Made by a program: the position numbers and the translations under genes
Shown here: positions 17,111 through 25,384 of the stretch, one piece after another
Layout: every line of letters begins with the position of its first letter
Position numbering within the stretch: position 1 is the stretch's first letter
Origin: Edaphosphingomonas laterariae
GTDB lineage: Bacteria; Pseudomonadota; Alphaproteobacteria; Sphingomonadales; Sphingomonadaceae
NCBI RefSeq assembly: GCF_900188165.1
Contig: NZ_FZOS01000015.1
Coordinates: forward strand, 1 to 64,000
Length of the DNA stretch: 64,000 bases
Reading direction: 5' to 3'
Notes under the pieces: model-generated
What the model was told of the DNA's origin: nothing
Databases searched by the model: none
The model's input: the letters and a program-made list of their open reading frames with translations, nothing else

Positions 17111-19682
17111 TCTGCGCCTCCCCTTCCTTGAGTATCCGGGCAATGGCCGGCCGGCACGATCCGCAATTGCTGCCCGCACGCAGCGCGGTGCCAACCGCTT
17201 CGACGGTGGTCAGTTGCTGCTCGGCGATCGCGGTCAGGATCGTCCGCGTGCCGACGTCGAAACAGACGCAGACGATCGGCCCGCGATCGGCCTGCGGAAC
17301 AGCGGGACGGCCGGCCAGCAGAGCCGGCGCCGAAGCCGTCTCTGCTTCGGTCAACTGCGCGATCAGCCAGTCGCGATCCGGCAATTGGCCGTTGCGCGTC
17401 ATGAACAGGGCGCCCGCCAGCTTGCCGTCCCGCAGCACCGCAATCCGCCGCGTCGCCCGCACCGCATCGAACGCCTCGATCCGCTCGCCCGGCGGCAACA
17501 GCTCCTCCACCGCCGCCATATCGCCTTCACCCGCCACTTCGATCAGCACGCCACCCGCCACCGTGACACGGGTCCACCACAGGCAATCCGGTTCGATGCC
17601 ATGGCCCCCATTCAGGATCAGGAAACCGCGCCATTCGGGGGCAATTCTGGCTATGCCGGCCGGCGTCAGCTTGAAGCCCGGCTGGCCCGACACCGGGTCG
17701 ACGCCCTGCCCCGGCAGCAGCCCCGTCCGCCCGCCAGCCGACGTGCGATCGGTCCAGTGGATCGGCGCGAAGATTTCGCCACGCCGCTGCCCGTCGTTCA
17801 GGCTGACGCGGAAGATGCTCTCCCCCTGCCCGGTCGCCACCCGCGCAAGATCGCCGGCAGCAAGACCCGCCGCCCCCGCATCTTCGGGGTGCATTTCCAC
17901 CAGCGGCTCGCGCCGGTGCTGCGACAGGCGCGGCGACAGCCCGGTGCGCGTCATCGTGTGCCACTGATCGCGATAGCGCCCGGTGTTCAGGATCATGGGC
18001 TGCGCGTCGATCGGCTTCTGCGCCACCGCCACCAGCCGCGCGCGGCCGTCCGGCGTCGCATAGCGGCCGTCGCCAAACAGGCGTGCACCGCCCCATTGGA
18101 AGGGTTCGAACGCGTCATAATCGGCGTCGTCGATGGCGGCGAACCGGCCGATGTCGAGCTTGCGCACGCCATCATTCTCGAACGCGGTCAGCGCGGCATG
18201 TTCGCGGAATATCGCGGCCGTGTTGGGCCAGGCGAAGGCATCGGCGTAACCCATCCGCTTGCCCACCTCCGCCATCGCCCACCAGTCCGGCCGCGTCTCG
18301 CCGGGCAGTGGCAGAAAGCCGCGCTGCCGGCTGATCCGCCGTTCGCTGTTGGTGACGGTGCCGTCCTTCTCGCCCCAGGCGGCCGCCGGCAGGCGGAGAT
18401 GGGCGAAACGCGCGGTATCGGTATCGGCGATGACGTCGGACACGACGACGAACGGGCATGCCGCCAGCGCCGCGCGCACCTTGCCCGCATCCGGCATCGA
18501 CACGGCGGGGTTGGTGCCCATGATCCACAACGCCTTAATCCGCCCGTCACCCACGGCGTCGAACAGGTCGACCGCCTTGAGCCCCGGTTTCGCGGCCACC
18601 CGATCACTGCGCCAGAAACGCGCGACGCGATCGACATTGTCGGCCGCGAAATCCATGTGCGCGGCAAGGGTTGAGGCCAGACCACCTACCTCGCGCCCGC
18701 CCATGGCGTTGGGCTGCCCGGTGATCGAGAATGGCGCCGCGCCCGGCATCCCGATCCGGCCGGTCGCCAGATGCAGGTTGATGATCGCATTGGCCTTGTC
18801 CGTTCCCTGCACGGACTGGTTCACCCCCATGCTGAACAGCGTCACCATGCGCGGATACTGCGCGATCAGTTCGTGAAAGCGGTCGAGATCGGCCTGCGCG
18901 ACATCGCAAATGCCCGCCACATCGGCGCCCAGCCCGTCCCAGAAACCCGGCAGCACGGCGACATTCCGATCCAGATAATCGCGATCCACCAGTCCCGCTT
19001 GCCGTGCGAAGGCAAGCGCGCCGTTGAACAAGGCCACGTCGCTACCCGGCCGGATCGCGAGATGCAGGTCGGCGCGCTCGGCGGTTTCCGTCCGTCGCGG
19101 ATCGATCACCACCAGCTTCGTGCCGCGCTTTTCGCGTGCGGCCTCGATCCGCTGCCAGATCACCGGATGGCACCAGGCCGTGTTCGATCCGACGAGCAGG
19201 ATCAGGTCCGCCTCGTCGAGATCGTCATAGCAGGCCGGCACCGCATCCTCACCAAAAGCGCGGTTATGCGCGGCCACCGCGCTCGACATGCAAAGCCGTG
19301 AATTGGTGTCGATATTGGCCGAGCCGATGAATCCCTTCATCAGCTTGTTGGCGACATAATAATCCTCGATCAGGATCTGCCCCGAAACATAGAAGGCCAC
19401 GCTGTCCGGCCCATGTTCGGCAATCGCCTCGCCAAACCGGGTGGCGATCAGGTCCAGCGCGCCGTCCCAGCCGATCCGGTCGTCACCCAGCATCGGATGG
19501 AGCAGGCGCCCTTCCAGCCCCATCGTCTCGCCCAGATGCGTGCCCTTGGAACATAGCCGTCCGCGATTGGCGGGATGGGCCGGATCGCCGGCGATCGCGA
19601 CCTTGCGGCCGCCTTCGGCCGTCGCCAGCACGCCACAGCCGACGCCGCAATAGGCGCAGGTGGTGCGGACCGGCGCCACCAT
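17097..19682 (-). CDS. nasA: Assimilatory nitrate reductase, catalytic subunit
   Basis: This Mo-bis-MGD enzyme (about 861 residues) reduces nitrate to nitrite in the cytoplasm. The N-terminal [4Fe-4S] site is CAYCGVGCGV with the fourth Cys in GRLCSKG. The molybdenum Cys lies in TNSRLCMSSAVAAHNRAFG. The long molybdopterin domains follow, then a C-terminal molydopterin dinucleotide-binding region (MILNTGRYRDQWHTMTRTG). The last 60 residues add a BFD-like [2Fe-2S] domain (CVCFDVGTRT to GSNCGSCRP), as in NasA/NasC enzymes that take electrons from a flavoprotein or ferredoxin. ATG 19682 shares one base with the nirD stop. It belongs to the nirB-nirD-nasA-cobA operon. No separate NADH-dependent partner (NasB type) gene is seen nearby. 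Confidence 0.95.
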   Translation of the reverse strand: MVAPVRTTCAYCGVGCGVLATAEGGRKVAIAGDPAHPANRGRLCSKGTHLGETMGLEGRLLHPMLGDDRIGWDGALDLIATRFGEAIAEHGPDSVAFYVSGQILIEDYYVANKLMKGFIGSANIDTNSRLCMSSAVAAHNRAFGEDAVPACYDDLDEADLILLVGSNTAWCHPVIWQRIEAAREKRGTKLVVIDPRRTETAERADLHLAIRPGSDVALFNGALAFARQAGLVDRDYLDRNVAVLPGFWDGLGADVAGICDVAQADLDRFHELIAQYPRMVTLFSMGVNQSVQGTDKANAIINLHLATGRIGMPGAAPFSITGQPNAMGGREVGGLASTLAAHMDFAADNVDRVARFWRSDRVAAKPGLKAVDLFDAVGDGRIKALWIMGTNPAVSMPDAGKVRAALAACPFVVVSDVIADTDTARFAHLRLPAAAWGEKDGTVTNSERRISRQRGFLPLPGETRPDWWAMAEVGKRMGYADAFAWPNTAAIFREHAALTAFENDGVRKLDIGRFAAIDDADYDAFEPFQWGGARLFGDGRYATPDGRARLVAVAQKPIDAQPMILNTGRYRDQWHTMTRTGLSPRLSQHRREPLVEMHPEDAGAAGLAAGDLARVATGQGESIFRVSLNDGQRRGEIFAPIHWTDRTSAGGRTGLLPGQGVDPVSGQPGFKLTPAGIARIAPEWRGFLILNGGHGIEPDCLWWTRVTVAGGVLIEVAGEGDMAAVEELLPPGERIEAFDAVRATRRIAVLRDGKLAGALFMTRNGQLPDRDWLIAQLTEAETASAPALLAGRPAVPQADRGPIVCVCFDVGTRTILTAIAEQQLTTVEAVGTALRAGSNCGSCRPAIARILKEGEAQNVAA

Positions 19683-20023
19683 CAGGCCGCCGCCGCCAGG
19701 GTCGCGGCGCGGCAGATCAGCACGCGCCCGGCATCCACCTTCACCGGCACCGTGGGCGTGCAGCCCTTGTCCGCGCCCTCGGCCTGACCCGTCTTCAACG
19801 AAATCGACCAATTGTGCAGCGGGCAGGCGACGCTGTGGCCGTGGATGATGCCCTGGCTCAACGGGCCATGCTTGTGCGGGCAGCGGTTGACGAGGGCGAA
19901 CACCGCATTGTCGCCCGTGCGGAACACCGCGATCTCCTCGCCGCCCGCCACCGGCACGGTCCGTGAACCGCGCAACGGGATCTGATCGATCGGGCCGATA
20001 TCCAGCCAGTCTCCGGTGAACAT
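19682..20023 (-). CDS. nirD: Nitrite reductase small subunit (Rieske type)
   Basis: This small protein has 113 residues and a Rieske [2Fe-2S] domain: CPHKHGPLSQG and CPLHNW carry the Cys-His pairs. It pairs with the large subunit NirB to form the assimilatory NADH nitrite reductase that makes ammonium. A ribosome binding site GGAG precedes ATG 20023 by nine bases, and the start is six bases after the nirB stop. The downstream reductase start overlaps the nirD stop, which suggests translational coupling. Confidence 0.95.
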   Translation of the reverse strand: MFTGDWLDIGPIDQIPLRGSRTVPVAGGEEIAVFRTGDNAVFALVNRCPHKHGPLSQGIIHGHSVACPLHNWSISLKTGQAEGADKGCTPTVPVKVDAGRVLICRAATLAAAA

Positions 20024-20029
20024 GTCGTC

Positions 20030-22507
20030 TTACTCCGCTGCGATGGAAGCCAGGGGGCGCACTTCGCCCAGATGCGCATGCAATTGCCGGTCGCCGCCCT
20101 CGGCGCGTTCGGCCCAGGGATCGTCCTGGCTGAAGCTTTGCGAATAGAGGAAGCGGGCGGTCAGCGCCTCGCGGCCAACCCCGTCGTCAGCGATGCGCTG
20201 GCGGATATATTCAACGCCCACCCGCTCGATCCACGGCGCGGTGCGCTCCAGATAGCGGGCCTCCTCGCGGTAGAGCTGGATGAAGGCGGCGCAATAATCC
20301 ATCGCCTCCCGCTCGGTGCCGACCTTGCAGAGCAGATCGGTGGCGCGCACCTTGATCCCGCCATTGCCGCCGACATGAAGCTCATAGCCACTGTCGACGC
20401 AGACCACGCCGAAATCCTTGATCGTCGCCTCGGCGCAGTTGCGCGGGCACCCGGACACCGCGATCTTGAACTTGTGGGGCATCCACGACCCCCAGGTCAT
20501 CCGTTCCACCTTGACGCCAAGGCCGGTGGAATCCTGCGTCCCGAAGCGGCACCATTCCGATCCCACGCACGTCTTCACCGTGCGCAGCGCCTTGCCATAA
20601 GCGTGGCCGGAAACCATGCCGGCGGCGTTCAGGTCCGCCCACACGGCGGGCAGGTCTTCCTTGCGGATACCGAAGATGTCGATGCGCTGGCCGCCCGTCA
20701 CCTTCACCATCGGCGCGTCATATTTCTCCACCACATCGGCGATGGCGCGCAGTTCGCGGGGATTGGTCAGCCCGCCCCACATGCGCGGGACCACCGAATA
20801 GGTGCCATCCTTCTGGATGTTGGCGTGCATGCGTTCATTGACGAAGCGGCTCTGCTGGTCGTCGACATATTCGCCGGGCCACGCGCAGAGCAGGTAATAA
20901 TTGAGCGCCGGCCGGCAGGAGGAACACCCGTCGGGCGTCGTCCAGCTCAGCTTCTGCATGACCTCCGGGATCGACTTCATCGCCTGCGCCACGATCTCGC
21001 GGCGCACGTCGTCATGGGTGAAGCTGGTGCATTTGCAGACGGTCTTGGTCGCCCGCTCGCCCGAATAATCGTCGCCCAGCGTCACCGCGAGCAGGGTTTC
21101 GACCAGCCCGGTGCACGATCCGCAGGAGGCCGATGCCTTGCAACTCGCCCGCACCGCATCCAGCGTGGCGGCACCGCCATCGATGCAGGCCACCACCTGG
21201 CCCTTGGACACGCCGTTGCAGCCGCAGATCTCCGCATCGTCGGATAGCGCTGCAACGGCCGCCTTAGGGTCCGCCAGCCCACCTCCGGAGGCGAAGGCCT
21301 GGCCGAAGATCAGATTGTCGCGGATGGACGAGATATCCTCGCCCTTTTTCATCAGGTCGAAATACCAGTTGCCGTCGGCGGTATCGCCATAGAGCACCGC
21401 GCCGACCACGCGGTCTTCTTTCACCACGACACGCCGATAATGGCCGCGTGCGGCGTCGCGCAGCACGATATCCTCGGCCCCGTCGCCACCCGAAAAATCG
21501 CCGGCGGAAAACACGTCGAGCCCGGCCACCTTCAGCTTGGTCGAAGTGACGGAGCCTTCATAGCCGCTGGGTCCCGTGGTCAGCCCGTCCGCAAGCGCGC
21601 GGCACATTTCCCACAGGGGTGCGACAAGGCCATAGCACGCGCCGCGATGCTCCACGCATTCGCCCACCGCCAGCACGTCCGCGTCCGACGTCACCATATG
21701 ATCGTCGACCTGGATGCCGCGCCCGACGGCAAGCCCCGCCGCCTTCGCCAGCGTCACATTGGGGCGGATGCCGACAGCCATCACGACCAGGCTTGCCGGA
21801 ATGTCGCGCCCGTCCTTCAGGCGCACCCCTTCGACCTTGCCGTCGCCATAGATTTCGGCGGTGTCGGCGCCAGTCAGGATGGTCTGGCCGCGCCCTTCCA
21901 GCGCGGTTTTCAGCAACCAGCCCGCCGCCTCGTCCAGCTGGCGCTCCATCAGCGTCGACATCAGGTGGATCACGGTCACGCCCATGCCGCGCAGCGTTAG
22001 CCCGTGCGCCGCCTCCAGCCCCAGCAGGCCGCCGCCGATGACGACGGCATGACCGCCATTTTCCGCCGCGCGGAGCATGGCGCCCACATCGTCCATGTCG
22101 CGGAACGTCACCACGCCCGGCAGATCCTTGCCCGGCACCGGGATCACGAACGGGTCCGATCCCGTGGCGATCAGCAGCTTGTCATAAGGGACGCAACGGC
22201 CCGACGCGCTCGTCACCGTCCGCGCCTGCCGGTCGATCGCGGCCACCGCATCGCCGGCCACCAGTTCGATGCCATTGTCGGCATACCAGGCCTGATCGTT
22301 GATCACGATGTCGTCGAAGCACTTTTCGCCGGCCAGCAGCGGCGAAAGCATGATCCGGTTGTAATTCACGCGCGGTTCGGCGCCGAAGATGGTGATGCGA
22401 AAGCGGCCCGCATCGCGCGCCAGCACTTCCTCCACCGCGCGGCACCCGGCCATGCCGTTGCCGATCACCACCAGATGCGGCTTGCGCGGTGCCGCGGCCG
22501 GGGCCAT
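20030..22507 (-). CDS. nirB: Nitrite reductase large subunit
   Basis: The large subunit of the NADH-dependent assimilatory nitrite reductase has about 825 residues. Order of domains: FAD/NAD pyridine nucleotide-disulfide oxidoreductase (VVIGNGMAGCRAVEEVL, then the NAD motif VVIGGGLLGLEAAHGL), BFD-like [2Fe-2S] domain (CGCNGVSKG, SCGSC) repeated once (CKCTSFTHDDV, GCSSCRP), then the ferredoxin-like and siroheme/[4Fe-4S] domains with TCVGSEWCRFG and SGCPRNCAEA. The start is ambiguous: ATG 22507 follows a strong AGGAGG with eight bases between, and ATG 22546 (13 extra residues) follows GGAG at a similar distance. Expression should depend on the antitermination leader directly upstream. Confidence 0.94.
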   Translation of the reverse strand: MAPAAAPRKPHLVVIGNGMAGCRAVEEVLARDAGRFRITIFGAEPRVNYNRIMLSPLLAGEKCFDDIVINDQAWYADNGIELVAGDAVAAIDRQARTVTSASGRCVPYDKLLIATGSDPFVIPVPGKDLPGVVTFRDMDDVGAMLRAAENGGHAVVIGGGLLGLEAAHGLTLRGMGVTVIHLMSTLMERQLDEAAGWLLKTALEGRGQTILTGADTAEIYGDGKVEGVRLKDGRDIPASLVVMAVGIRPNVTLAKAAGLAVGRGIQVDDHMVTSDADVLAVGECVEHRGACYGLVAPLWEMCRALADGLTTGPSGYEGSVTSTKLKVAGLDVFSAGDFSGGDGAEDIVLRDAARGHYRRVVVKEDRVVGAVLYGDTADGNWYFDLMKKGEDISSIRDNLIFGQAFASGGGLADPKAAVAALSDDAEICGCNGVSKGQVVACIDGGAATLDAVRASCKASASCGSCTGLVETLLAVTLGDDYSGERATKTVCKCTSFTHDDVRREIVAQAMKSIPEVMQKLSWTTPDGCSSCRPALNYYLLCAWPGEYVDDQQSRFVNERMHANIQKDGTYSVVPRMWGGLTNPRELRAIADVVEKYDAPMVKVTGGQRIDIFGIRKEDLPAVWADLNAAGMVSGHAYGKALRTVKTCVGSEWCRFGTQDSTGLGVKVERMTWGSWMPHKFKIAVSGCPRNCAEATIKDFGVVCVDSGYELHVGGNGGIKVRATDLLCKVGTEREAMDYCAAFIQLYREEARYLERTAPWIERVGVEYIRQRIADDGVGREALTARFLYSQSFSQDDPWAERAEGGDRQLHAHLGEVRPLASIAAE

Positions 22508-22565
22508 CGCCCCATCCTCCTGATCCAGCCTGCCCGTAAACTCCATCGCCCCATCTCCGAACACG

Positions 22566-22616
22566 AAAAAAGCCGCCTTCGACCGGCCCGGTAATCGGGT
22601 GATCGAAGGCGGCTTT
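22566..22616 (-). terminator. Leader (attenuator) terminator upstream of nirB
   Basis: On the minus strand this is a textbook intrinsic terminator: a perfect 14-bp stem (5' arm AAAGCCGCCTTCGA, 3' arm its complement, at 22603-22616 and 22569-22582) followed by six T residues. It lies before the nirB start, not after a gene. A terminator in that position only makes sense if transcription is sometimes allowed through, as in NasT/NasR-controlled nitrate operons. The antiterminator RNA motif is directly upstream. Confidence 0.85.
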
Positions 22617-22656
22617 GCCTCTTAGCCATGCCGGCAGTCCGCCGGCTCGCTACCCT

Positions 22657-22707
22657 ATCCCCGCCTGTGGGGATTCGGGCCTATTTCGCGCGAACGTCCT
22701 TGCTCGC
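22657..22707 (-). promoter_or_regulatory. ANTAR-type antiterminator RNA motif (two hexaloop hairpins) in the nirB leader
   Basis: On the transcribed minus strand two stem-loops appear in series. The first (22707-22690) is GCGAGC-AAGGAC-GTTCGC with one G-U pair; the second (22674-22657) is ATCCCC-ACAGGC-GGGGAT. Each has a six-base loop with A at position 1 and G at position 4, the consensus bound by ANTAR-domain antiterminators such as NasR, EutV and NasT. Fifteen bases separate them, and the leader terminator follows. NasT and NasS are encoded in the same island. The binding itself is inferred. Confidence 0.8.
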
Positions 22708-22732
22708 TTGGTCGGAACATGCGTGATTCGTT

Positions 22733-22775
22733 TTGCGATCGCAAGTGTGTTTTGTGCACTGCGGAATAAACCGCA
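22733..22775. promoter_or_regulatory. Two dyads in the presumed nirB promoter region
   Basis: Between the porin stop and the antiterminator motif lie TTGCGATCGCAA (22733-22744, a perfect 12-bp palindrome) and TGCGG-AATAAA-CCGCA (22760-22775). A promoter for the nirB leader must start upstream of 22707, so these sit where activator or repressor sites would be. I do not see a sigma-54 pair or a clear NtrC site. GATC-rich palindromes are common in such genomes, so significance is uncertain. Confidence 0.3.
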
Positions 22776-22790
22776 TCGGCACGGAGCGGC

Positions 22791-24011
22791 TCAATAGACC
22801 CATTCGATCGACAGCCACGCCTTGCGGGTATCGGTCATGAACGCCTTGGCGTCATAATCAGCATATTTGGCAAGCAAGGTGATCCGGCCGAACCTGGCCG
22901 TCGCCTGCAGGTCGATCTCATTGCCATAATGCTGGTCCTGCCGATCGCTGTCGAAACGGTGATAGATGGCCTGCACCGACACCGCATCGGCGCCCGCCAG
23001 CCCGGCCCAGCTCTTGCCCACGCTGGCATAAAGATCTCGCACGCCATTGGGCGGCGTGGTCAGGAACTTGTCCGCCCAGCCCTGGAACTTGTGGGCCGTC
23101 GCCAATGGCGTCTGGAAACTGGTCAACGCCGCGCCGCCATCCGCCCCCAGCACCTCATAGCCGCCACCGATCCGCCAGCCGGCCATCGTCAGCCCCGCAT
23201 CGGCCAGCCAGTAATCGGCGGCATAATCATTGGGGTTACGATGCCAGCCGGACTGGCGCGCATAGCTCAGCGCATAATCCAGCTTCACCTTGCTTCCCAG
23301 CGGCCGGGCGCCCTGCAATCGGCCGCCATAAGTCTGGCTCGAAAGGCCGAAGCCGGAAACGGCGGCCTCGTCCTGATCGATCAGGAAAGCGAAACCCGAC
23401 AGCGTTCCGACCGGCGTCTTCCAGCCCAGCATCGCGAAAACATTGTCGCCCGAAATCGCCTGCTGCCGCGCGCCGGCGCCATCCACGCCCCATATCGTGC
23501 GCACCGACCAGCTATAGGTCATGTCCGCCTTCAGTTTTGGCGTGATGGCCCATTCCACCCGCGCGGCATCATAGGTCTGCTCGTTCTGCCGCCAGGCAAC
23601 GCCCCCCACGAAACGCTGGTCGGCCAGGTTGATGCTCTGGCGGCCCAAAGTCGCGGTCAGTCCCTTCAGCCCGCGATATTGCAGTTGCAGCCGGTTGATC
23701 TCCACATTCTGCGGATCGGCCACCAACGGGTAAGCCGTCCGCCCGTTGACGCCGCTATTATAATCCTCGTCGATCGCCAGCGTGCCTTCGGCCTCCGCCA
23801 GCACGGCCCAGTCGCCGGCGCTCGCTTCCGCACCAGCCCGCACGCGCGCTGTCACGGCATCCGCTTCGCGATCGATACCGTCTTGATCGACATGCTCGTA
23901 GCGCAGCCGCGCGTCGATGATCGGCGTCACCTTCACGTCGGCGGCCAGTGCCGGGCCGCAACCTATTCCGCCCGCGATTGCGATCGCTGGCCACACCATC
24001 CGCATCTTCAT
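22791..24011 (-). CDS. Alginate export family outer-membrane porin, likely for nitrate
   Basis: This is an outer-membrane beta-barrel of 406 residues with a signal peptide ending near GPALAAD. Strands alternate in the typical way, with family stretches such as IIDARLRYEHVDQDG, RLQLQYRGLKGLTATLGRQ and DQRFVGGVAWRQNEQTYDAARVEW (only part quoted), and it ends in an aromatic residue (IEWVY), as barrels folded by BamA do. It belongs to the alginate export (AlgE-like) family, but here it lies between the nitrate transporter and the nirB operon, so I infer a nitrate or nitrite porin. It starts 81 bases after narK and probably shares its transcript. Confidence 0.88.
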   Translation of the reverse strand: MKMRMVWPAIAIAGGIGCGPALAADVKVTPIIDARLRYEHVDQDGIDREADAVTARVRAGAEASAGDWAVLAEAEGTLAIDEDYNSGVNGRTAYPLVADPQNVEINRLQLQYRGLKGLTATLGRQSINLADQRFVGGVAWRQNEQTYDAARVEWAITPKLKADMTYSWSVRTIWGVDGAGARQQAISGDNVFAMLGWKTPVGTLSGFAFLIDQDEAAVSGFGLSSQTYGGRLQGARPLGSKVKLDYALSYARQSGWHRNPNDYAADYWLADAGLTMAGWRIGGGYEVLGADGGAALTSFQTPLATAHKFQGWADKFLTTPPNGVRDLYASVGKSWAGLAGADAVSVQAIYHRFDSDRQDQHYGNEIDLQATARFGRITLLAKYADYDAKAFMTDTRKAWLSIEWVY

Positions 24012-24092
24012 GAAATCCCCCTAAGATTTCGGTCAGATATGCCGGCCGCCAGCAATAACGCGCCACGCTGGCGGCCGTTCCTCATCGCTCGG

Positions 24093-25301
24093 TCAGATGC
24101 GCACGCCCTGGATCGCGGCACCCCAGGTGGTCCGCCATTTGCGCTTGACCGACGACAGCCCCATCAGCGCCACGAGCGCGAGGGCCGCAAAGATCAGGAA
24201 ACCCGACTGATAAGTCCCGGTCATCTGCTTCGCGAGGCCAAGGCTCGATGCGAGGTAGAAGCCCCCCACCCCGCCGGCCATGCCGACAAGCCCGGTCATC
24301 ACGCCGATCTCGGCGCGGAAGCGCTGGGGCACAAGCTGGAAGACCGCGCCATTGCCGGTGCCCAGCGCCAGCATCGCCACCACGAACAGGCCAAGCGCGC
24401 CCAGCACGCTGGCCGGGCCCGCGCTCACCCCCACCAATGCGGCGGCAGCGACGATATAGACCACCGAAAGCGTACGGATGCCGCCGATCCGATCGGCCAG
24501 CGCACCGCCCATCGGGCGGACGAGCGACCCCGCGAACACGCAAGCCGCCGTGCAATAGCCGGCAACCACCGTCGTCAGGCCGAACTGATCGGTAAAGTAG
24601 ATCGAAAGCGACGCAGCCAGGCCGACGAAGCCGCCGAACGTCACGCCATAGAACAGCATGAACCACCAGGCATCGGCCGATTTCAGCGGCTCCAGATAGG
24701 CCCCCAGCGGCTTGGCCGGCGGCGCATCGGGCGCGTCCTTCGCCAGGACCATATAGACGACGAACACGATCACGAGCGGGATGCAGGCCAGCCCCAGCAC
24801 CGCGTTCCAGCCGAACAGCTTGGCCAGCGTCGGCGCAAACAGCGCGGCGAACACCGTGCCCGAATTGCCCATGCCGGCCAGCCCCATGGCCTTGCCCTGA
24901 TGCTCCGGCGGATACCAGCGGCTCGCCAGCGGCAGCGCGATGGCGAAGCTCGCCCCCGCAAAGCCCAGCACGATGCCCAGCGCCAGCGTCGCCTCGAAAC
25001 TATGCACGCCGAAGCTCCACGCCGCGAACAGGCCAAGGATCACGATCACCTGGCTGATCGCGCCGGCCAGTTTCGGCCCGATCCGATCGACGAGCAGGCC
25101 GTTGACGACGCGCAGCACCGCGCCGGCCAGCGTCGGCACGGCCACCATCAGGCCCTTTTCGGCCGGCGTCAGCCCCAGATCCTTGGCGATCTCGGGGGCG
25201 AGCGGGCCCAGCAGCACCCAGACCATGAAGGCCAGGTCGAAATAAAGGAACGCCGCGATCAGCGTGGGCGTATGCCCCGCCTTCCAAAAGCTGGTCTTCA
25301 T
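24093..25301 (-). CDS. narK: NarK/NasA family nitrate/nitrite MFS transporter
   Basis: This inner-membrane major facilitator protein has 402 residues and twelve predicted helices. Nitrate-porter signatures are visible: FAGASFAIALPLASRWYPPE and GKAMGLAGMGNSGTVFAALF in the N half, and LGTGNGAVFQLVPQRFR in the C half; the Arg in helix 2 (VLRVVNG) and the Arg of the C half (SLVRPMGG) would bind the anion. Family members bring in nitrate or exchange it for nitrite. It begins with GGGGAAG upstream of ATG 25301. It is divergent from the phosphatase-kinase gene, with 83 bases between the starts, and is followed by the porin gene. Confidence 0.92.
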   Translation of the reverse strand: MKTSFWKAGHTPTLIAAFLYFDLAFMVWVLLGPLAPEIAKDLGLTPAEKGLMVAVPTLAGAVLRVVNGLLVDRIGPKLAGAISQVIVILGLFAAWSFGVHSFEATLALGIVLGFAGASFAIALPLASRWYPPEHQGKAMGLAGMGNSGTVFAALFAPTLAKLFGWNAVLGLACIPLVIVFVVYMVLAKDAPDAPPAKPLGAYLEPLKSADAWWFMLFYGVTFGGFVGLAASLSIYFTDQFGLTTVVAGYCTAACVFAGSLVRPMGGALADRIGGIRTLSVVYIVAAAALVGVSAGPASVLGALGLFVVAMLALGTGNGAVFQLVPQRFRAEIGVMTGLVGMAGGVGGFYLASSLGLAKQMTGTYQSGFLIFAALALVALMGLSSVKRKWRTTWGAAIQGVRI

Positions 25302-25322
25302 GTCATTTGCTTCCCCGGATGA

Positions 25323-25346
25323 GATCGCGGGCTTGCGCTGGCGATC
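25323..25346. promoter_or_regulatory. Dyad in the divergent narK / phosphatase-kinase promoter region
   Basis: GATCGC and GCGATC face each other across 12 bases in the 83-base gap between the two divergent starts. It could be a shared operator or a short RNA hairpin. It lacks the six-base loop expected of an ANTAR target, so narK does not appear to use the nirB mechanism. Confidence 0.25.
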
Positions 25347-25384
25347 ATAGTTGATGGAAAGGACGCACGCAAAAGGGGTGGGGC

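Noticed and set aside
22733-22800. Sigma-54 promoter upstream of nirB
   Set aside because: I looked for TGGCAC-N5-TTGC. A GTGCAC and a TTGC exist but the spacing is nine bases instead of five.
22929-25322. Very long plus-strand frame (797 codons) across the porin and narK genes
   Set aside because: It spans two convincing minus-strand membrane proteins and their intergenic gap, and its own product looks random (His/Arg/Gln-rich).
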